Positions 4,990 to 7,710 of a stretch of DNA of 7,710 nt are shown piece after piece. The number at the start of each line of letters is the position of its first letter. The first letter of the stretch is position 1. This DNA is from an uncultured Bacteroidales bacterium (GTDB lineage: Bacteria > Bacteroidota > Bacteroidia > Bacteroidales > UBA932): positions 1-7,710 of the forward strand of contig ONFK01000069.1 of the NCBI GenBank assembly GCA_900317065.1. Reading direction: 5' to 3'. A model generated the notes under the pieces. It ran no database searches. It worked only from the letters and a program-made list of their open reading frames with translations, and was not told where the DNA came from. A program made the translations under genes and the position numbers.

Positions 4990-6783
4990 ATGGAAAACAT
5001 CTTCGCAGACAGAATCGGGCAGCTGCGCGCAATGATGCGCAGCCGCGGATGGGACGCCGTGATACTGACAGGCTCCGACCCGCACGGGAGCGAGTATCCC
5101 GCAGAGCGCTGGAAATGCGTGCAGTGGCTTACCGGATTCACCGGCGAGGCAGGCGACGTGGTGGTGACCCTGGACCATGCCGGACTGTGGACAGACACCC
5201 GCTACTTCATCCAGGCCGTGCAGCAGTTGGAAGGCACCGGGGTGGAACTGCACAAGATGCGCGTTCCGGAGCAGGTGCCCATAGACAGGTGGCTCGCGGA
5301 GAAGTTCGCGGATGAAAACGAGGTCTACTTTGCGGTGGACGGCATCTGCGTAGGGCAGGCCTTCATCTCCGGCATCAAGCAGGCCGTCAACGCCAACGGA
5401 GCGGCCTGCCACATAGTTAGCATTCCCGATATGCTGGACGCTATCTGGCCGGACAGGCCGGGCATTTCCCAGACCCCGATATTCACGGTCGACCCCGGCG
5501 AAAGCCGCATCGAGCGCCTGGGACGCCTGCGGGACTTCCTCGACGCGCAGGGAGCCGACTACATCCTCCTGAACGCCCTCGACGACATCGCCTGGACTCT
5601 GAACGTGCGGGCATCCGACATCGAATACAATCCGCTTGTGATTTCCTTCCTGCTCGTAGGGCCCGAGACCGCCGATTGGTTCGTGCAGAAGGGGGAGGTG
5701 GAAGATCCCGTGACCGAAGCGACCTTCGCCGAATTGGAGGAGGACGGCATCTTCATCCGCTACTACGAGGAGACGGAGATTGCCCTGAGCGAACTCGACG
5801 GCCGTGTGCTGGCAGATACGGATACCCTCAACTATCATCTTTGCTCGCTCATAGGCCCTGCGCGCCTCGTCGCCTGCCCTTCGCCGGTGCAGGGCTGGAA
5901 GGCGGTCAAAAACGAGCTTGAGATCGCGGGAATGCGGGACTGCCATCTGCAGGACGGGCTCGCCATGGTCAAGTTCCTGCACTGGCTGGACCGCTGCATG
6001 CAGAACGAGAGGGCCGTGAGCGAATGGGATGCGGCCGTCAAGCTGGGCCAGCTGCGGGCGGAGATTCCCGGATACCAGGGCGACAGCTTCGAGACCATCT
6101 CGGCCTACGGACCTTCGGCAGCCCTGCCTCATTATATCACTCCCCGCACGGGAGCGCCGATGCTGGAAGCGAGAGGCCTCTACCTCTGCGATTCCGGCGG
6201 ACAGTATCTGAACGGCACCACCGACATCACCCGCACCTGGGCCCTCGGGCCGTGCACACAGCTGGAGATGGAAGACTACACCCTCGTCCTCCGCGGGCAC
6301 ATCGCCCTGGCTTCGGCGGTTTTCCCCGCAGGCACTCCCGGATGCCGTCTGGACGTGCTCTCGCGAGAGCCGCTGTGGGCATATCAGAGAAACTTCGGGC
6401 ATGGCACAGGACACGGGGTCGGCTGGTTCCTCGGGGTGCACGAAGGCCCGCAGGACATACGCCAGAACCTGAATTCCACCGGTTTTGAAGCGGGGATGGT
6501 CACTTCCGACGAGCCCGGCATCTACCGCGAGGGCATGCACGGTGTCCGTCACGAGAATCTTATCCTCTGCACGGATGCCGGCGAGAACGACTTCGGCAGA
6601 TGGCTGCGTTTCGAGCCGCTCACTCTATGCCCCTTCGACACCGAGCCCCTGCTCGCGGACATGCTCACTCCGGCCGAGCGCGACTGGCTGAACAACTACC
6701 ACGCGCAGGTATACGCCGCTCTCCGCCCCTTCCTCGACGACTTCGACGGGGATTGGCTGCAGCAGAGAACAAGGGCGGTCTGA
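4990..6783 (+). CDS. pepP: Xaa-Pro aminopeptidase, M24B family
   Basis: This metallopeptidase removes an N-terminal residue when proline is second. At 597 residues it is the long three-domain form seen in Bacteroidota and eukaryotic aminopeptidase P1: a creatinase N-domain (about 1-145; GLWTDTRYF at 65-73), a second creatinase-like domain (about 150-305), the pita-bread catalytic domain (about 310-530) and a C-terminal M24 extension (about 535-597). All five expected metal ligands are present: Asp401 (CDSGGQY), Asp412 (TTDITRTW), His475 (HGTGHGVG), Glu508 (DEPGIY) and Glu522 (RHENL). Substrate-site histidines are His381 (ALPHY) and His484 (VHEGP). Spacing between these residues agrees with human XPNPEP1. 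No signal peptide is seen, so it should be cytoplasmic. The ATG gives the natural N-domain start. Its TGA abuts the stop of the convergent gene with no gap. Confidence 0.95.
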   Translation: MENIFADRIGQLRAMMRSRGWDAVILTGSDPHGSEYPAERWKCVQWLTGFTGEAGDVVVTLDHAGLWTDTRYFIQAVQQLEGTGVELHKMRVPEQVPIDRWLAEKFADENEVYFAVDGICVGQAFISGIKQAVNANGAACHIVSIPDMLDAIWPDRPGISQTPIFTVDPGESRIERLGRLRDFLDAQGADYILLNALDDIAWTLNVRASDIEYNPLVISFLLVGPETADWFVQKGEVEDPVTEATFAELEEDGIFIRYYEETEIALSELDGRVLADTDTLNYHLCSLIGPARLVACPSPVQGWKAVKNELEIAGMRDCHLQDGLAMVKFLHWLDRCMQNERAVSEWDAAVKLGQLRAEIPGYQGDSFETISAYGPSAALPHYITPRTGAPMLEARGLYLCDSGGQYLNGTTDITRTWALGPCTQLEMEDYTLVLRGHIALASAVFPAGTPGCRLDVLSREPLWAYQRNFGHGTGHGVGWFLGVHEGPQDIRQNLNSTGFEAGMVTSDEPGIYREGMHGVRHENLILCTDAGENDFGRWLRFEPLTLCPFDTEPLLADMLTPAERDWLNNYHAQVYAALRPFLDDFDGDWLQQRTRAV

Positions 6784-7245
6784 TTATTCCGGACGGAACT
6801 TCGCTTCGAGGGCGCTGACTATGCGCACGAGATCCTTCACCGGGCCTTCGAGCTCGAAACCGGTGGCGGTGCGGGTGAAGGTAACGCGGTCTTCGAGCAT
6901 GCGGGTGATGCGCATCACTGGGGACTGGAGGCGGAATTTGAGATTCTCTCCGCTCTCATCTTCAAGCACATAGCCTCGGTCGTGCATCAGATCGACCACG
7001 CCAAGGCGGATTTCATCGTAGGCCCCGGGCACGAAGGCGTTACGCCTGCCGAATCCGAGGTGCGGATAGATGGCAGCAAAGACTGCGATTATGCCCGCAA
7101 TCTTCCATAACGAGGCGGCGCCGTCCTTGAAAATGTCGTCGAGAGTGGAGCCCACCACCCCGAAAAGCGAAAGCAGTACAATGAATATGCAGAGGATTAT
7201 TGCCAGATAGGCAAAGTATTTGATAGCACGTACGATGTATTTCAT
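6784..7245 (-). CDS. Small two-helix membrane protein of unknown function
   Basis: I do not recognise this 153-residue protein. The basic opening MKYIVRAIKY leads into a strongly hydrophobic helix (about 9-30), then a short polar loop (31-45) and a second helix (about 46-63), followed by GFGRRN. By the positive-inside rule both ends face the cytoplasm. The remaining about 85 residues form a soluble domain predicted as alternating strands: RGYVLEDESGENLKFRL (90-106), RVTFTRTATGFELEGP (120-135) and a final amphipathic helix (136-149). It looks like a small beta-rich domain, perhaps of the type found in other Bacteroidota membrane proteins of unknown role. Codon use and GC resemble its neighbours, so no sign of transfer. 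It is monocistronic between convergent pepP and the divergent coiled-coil gene. That it is a real gene is supported by the start, promoter-like box and clean membrane topology. Confidence 0.8.
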   Translation of the reverse strand: MKYIVRAIKYFAYLAIILCIFIVLLSLFGVVGSTLDDIFKDGAASLWKIAGIIAVFAAIYPHLGFGRRNAFVPGAYDEIRLGVVDLMHDRGYVLEDESGENLKFRLQSPVMRITRMLEDRVTFTRTATGFELEGPVKDLVRIVSALEAKFRPE

Positions 7246-7249
7246 ACTG

Positions 7250-7257
7250 CGAATTTA
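7250..7257 (-). promoter_or_regulatory. Possible -7 box for the small membrane protein gene
   Basis: TAAATTCG on the minus strand (7257-7250) differs from TAnnTTTG at one base. A TTTG (7283-7280) lies 22 bases upstream, slightly farther than the usual 19-21. The start would fall about 7246, next to the ATG (7245-7243), so the message would be nearly leaderless. Confidence 0.35.
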
Positions 7258-7269
7258 CTGAAAAATCAT

Positions 7270-7277
7270 TACTTTTG
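7270..7277 (+). promoter_or_regulatory. Predicted -7 box for the coiled-coil protein gene
   Basis: TACTTTTG (7270-7277) is a full match to TAnnTTTG. At the -33 distance only ACTG/CTGC (7246-7250) is present, a weak match. The start would be near 7281, giving a leader of about 58 bases that includes the hairpin at 7292-7312. It faces away from the opposite-strand box at 7250-7257, 12 bases off. Confidence 0.5.
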
Positions 7278-7291
7278 CACAAAATAGATTT

Positions 7292-7312
7292 ATCGGCCGG
7301 AAGGCGGCCGGT
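7292..7312 (+). other. GC-rich hairpin in the leader of the coiled-coil gene
   Basis: CGGCCG (7294-7299) and CGGCCG (7305-7310) pair as a 6-bp all-GC stem with loop GAAGG, extended by a T-G wobble and an A-T pair to 7292-7312. The same bases can be seen as two direct copies of CGGCCGG (7294-7300 and 7305-7311). It begins about 11 bases into the predicted transcript and ends 26 bases before the ATG. The purine-rich stretch that follows has no U-run, so termination is unlikely. An mRNA-stability or translation-control role is possible but unproven. Confidence 0.5.
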
Positions 7313-7338
7313 TCAAGTGGACAAAAAGAAGAAACAAT

Positions 7339-7710
7339 ATGGAAAAAGAAGATCCTTTGATGAGAATCGAGCGCGAGGAGCGCGAACGTAAGGAAAAAGG
7401 CACGGCCCTCAAGCCGGTCATGTGGGTGCTGGCGGCTATTGCGATTGCCCTCGGCGCCGTCCTGGTGTATGTATGGTCCAGCAAGAACAGCCTGGTGAAG
7501 GACCTGGAGATCGACAAGCAGCAGCTCACGGAGCAGATAATCAGCCTGCAGGGCGACTACGAGTCCCTCTCCAGCGACTATGATTCCGTGAACGCTCAGC
7601 TGGATTCCTCGAAGGAGGAAGTGGCCCAGCTGGTGGAGCGCATCAAGAAGACCGAGGCTACCAACCGCGTCAAGATGCGTCAGTACGAGAAGGAACTCGG
7701 CACCCTGCGC
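7339..7710 (+). CDS. Membrane-anchored coiled-coil protein (5' part, cut by window edge)
   Basis: The frame opens at ATG 7339 and stays open for 124 codons to the right edge. The first 25 residues are very charged (MRIEREERERKEKG at 8-21). A single hydrophobic segment follows (about 26-46, VMWVLAAIAIALGAVLVYVW). From about residue 50 onward the sequence is rich in Leu, Glu, Lys and Gln, with heptad-like spacing of hydrophobics (DKQQLTEQIISLQGDYESL at 59-77), indicating a long coiled coil that continues past the edge. There is no cleavable signal peptide; the helix is probably an anchor, with the acidic/basic head in the cytoplasm and the coil in the periplasm. The A-rich leader before ATG is typical of the phylum. 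I do not recognise the family. Comparable proteins are often labelled hypothetical, or as chromosome-partition proteins purely because of the coil. No function should be assigned. Confidence 0.85.
   Translation, partial: MEKEDPLMRIEREERERKEKGTALKPVMWVLAAIAIALGAVLVYVWSSKNSLVKDLEIDKQQLTEQIISLQGDYESLSSDYDSVNAQLDSSKEEVAQLVERIKKTEATNRVKMRQYEKELGTLR

Noticed and set aside
4975..6552. Very long minus-strand open frame (525 codons) opposite pepP
   Set aside because: It is an antisense shadow of a gene with complete catalytic residues. Long antisense frames are expected in GC-rich coding DNA.

Overview
The window looks like core chromosome from a GC-rich member of the Bacteroidota, probably Bacteroidales. 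The protein sequences resemble Bacteroides-type L13, S9, PyrH, DusB, LpxK and Xaa-Pro aminopeptidase. Most intergenic regions carry the Bacteroidota promoter signature (-7 box TAnnTTTG, with or without a -33 TTTG/TTG). Start codons follow A-rich leaders rather than Shine-Dalgarno sequences. Species cannot be fixed from the sequence alone.

Layout, left to right. Minus strand: the 5' part of rpsI (cut by the window edge) preceded by rplM, one ribosomal-protein operon with a consensus promoter at 780-810. Minus strand: a di-heme cytochrome b subunit of succinate dehydrogenase/fumarate reductase (sdhC) standing alone, without the flavoprotein and iron-sulfur genes beside it. Plus strand: pyrH (UMP kinase) and frr (ribosome recycling factor), a common bacterial pair, divergent from sdhC. 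Minus strand: dusB (tRNA dihydrouridine synthase) and lpxK (lipid A 4'-kinase), overlapping by 26 bases, with lpxK tail-to-tail against frr (11-base overlap). Plus strand: a three-domain Xaa-Pro aminopeptidase, divergent from dusB. Minus strand: a small two-helix membrane protein of unknown function whose stop codon abuts that of the peptidase. Plus strand: the 5' part of a membrane-anchored coiled-coil protein, cut by the right edge.

The genes serve translation (rplM, rpsI, frr, dusB), pyrimidine nucleotide supply (pyrH), anaerobic/aerobic electron transfer (sdhC), outer-membrane lipid A synthesis (lpxK) and peptide turnover (pepP). I see no mobile element, tRNA, rRNA, CRISPR array, pseudogene or defence system. 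No gene-free stretch exceeds 100 bases.

No clearly new system is present. The most interesting material is regulatory and architectural. All three divergent gene pairs have promoters so close or interleaved that two polymerases could hardly bind at once, and two of them place outward-facing -7 boxes only 11-12 bases apart. There is also an orphan sdhC, a GC-rich leader hairpin before the coiled-coil gene, and two membrane proteins of unknown role at the right end.
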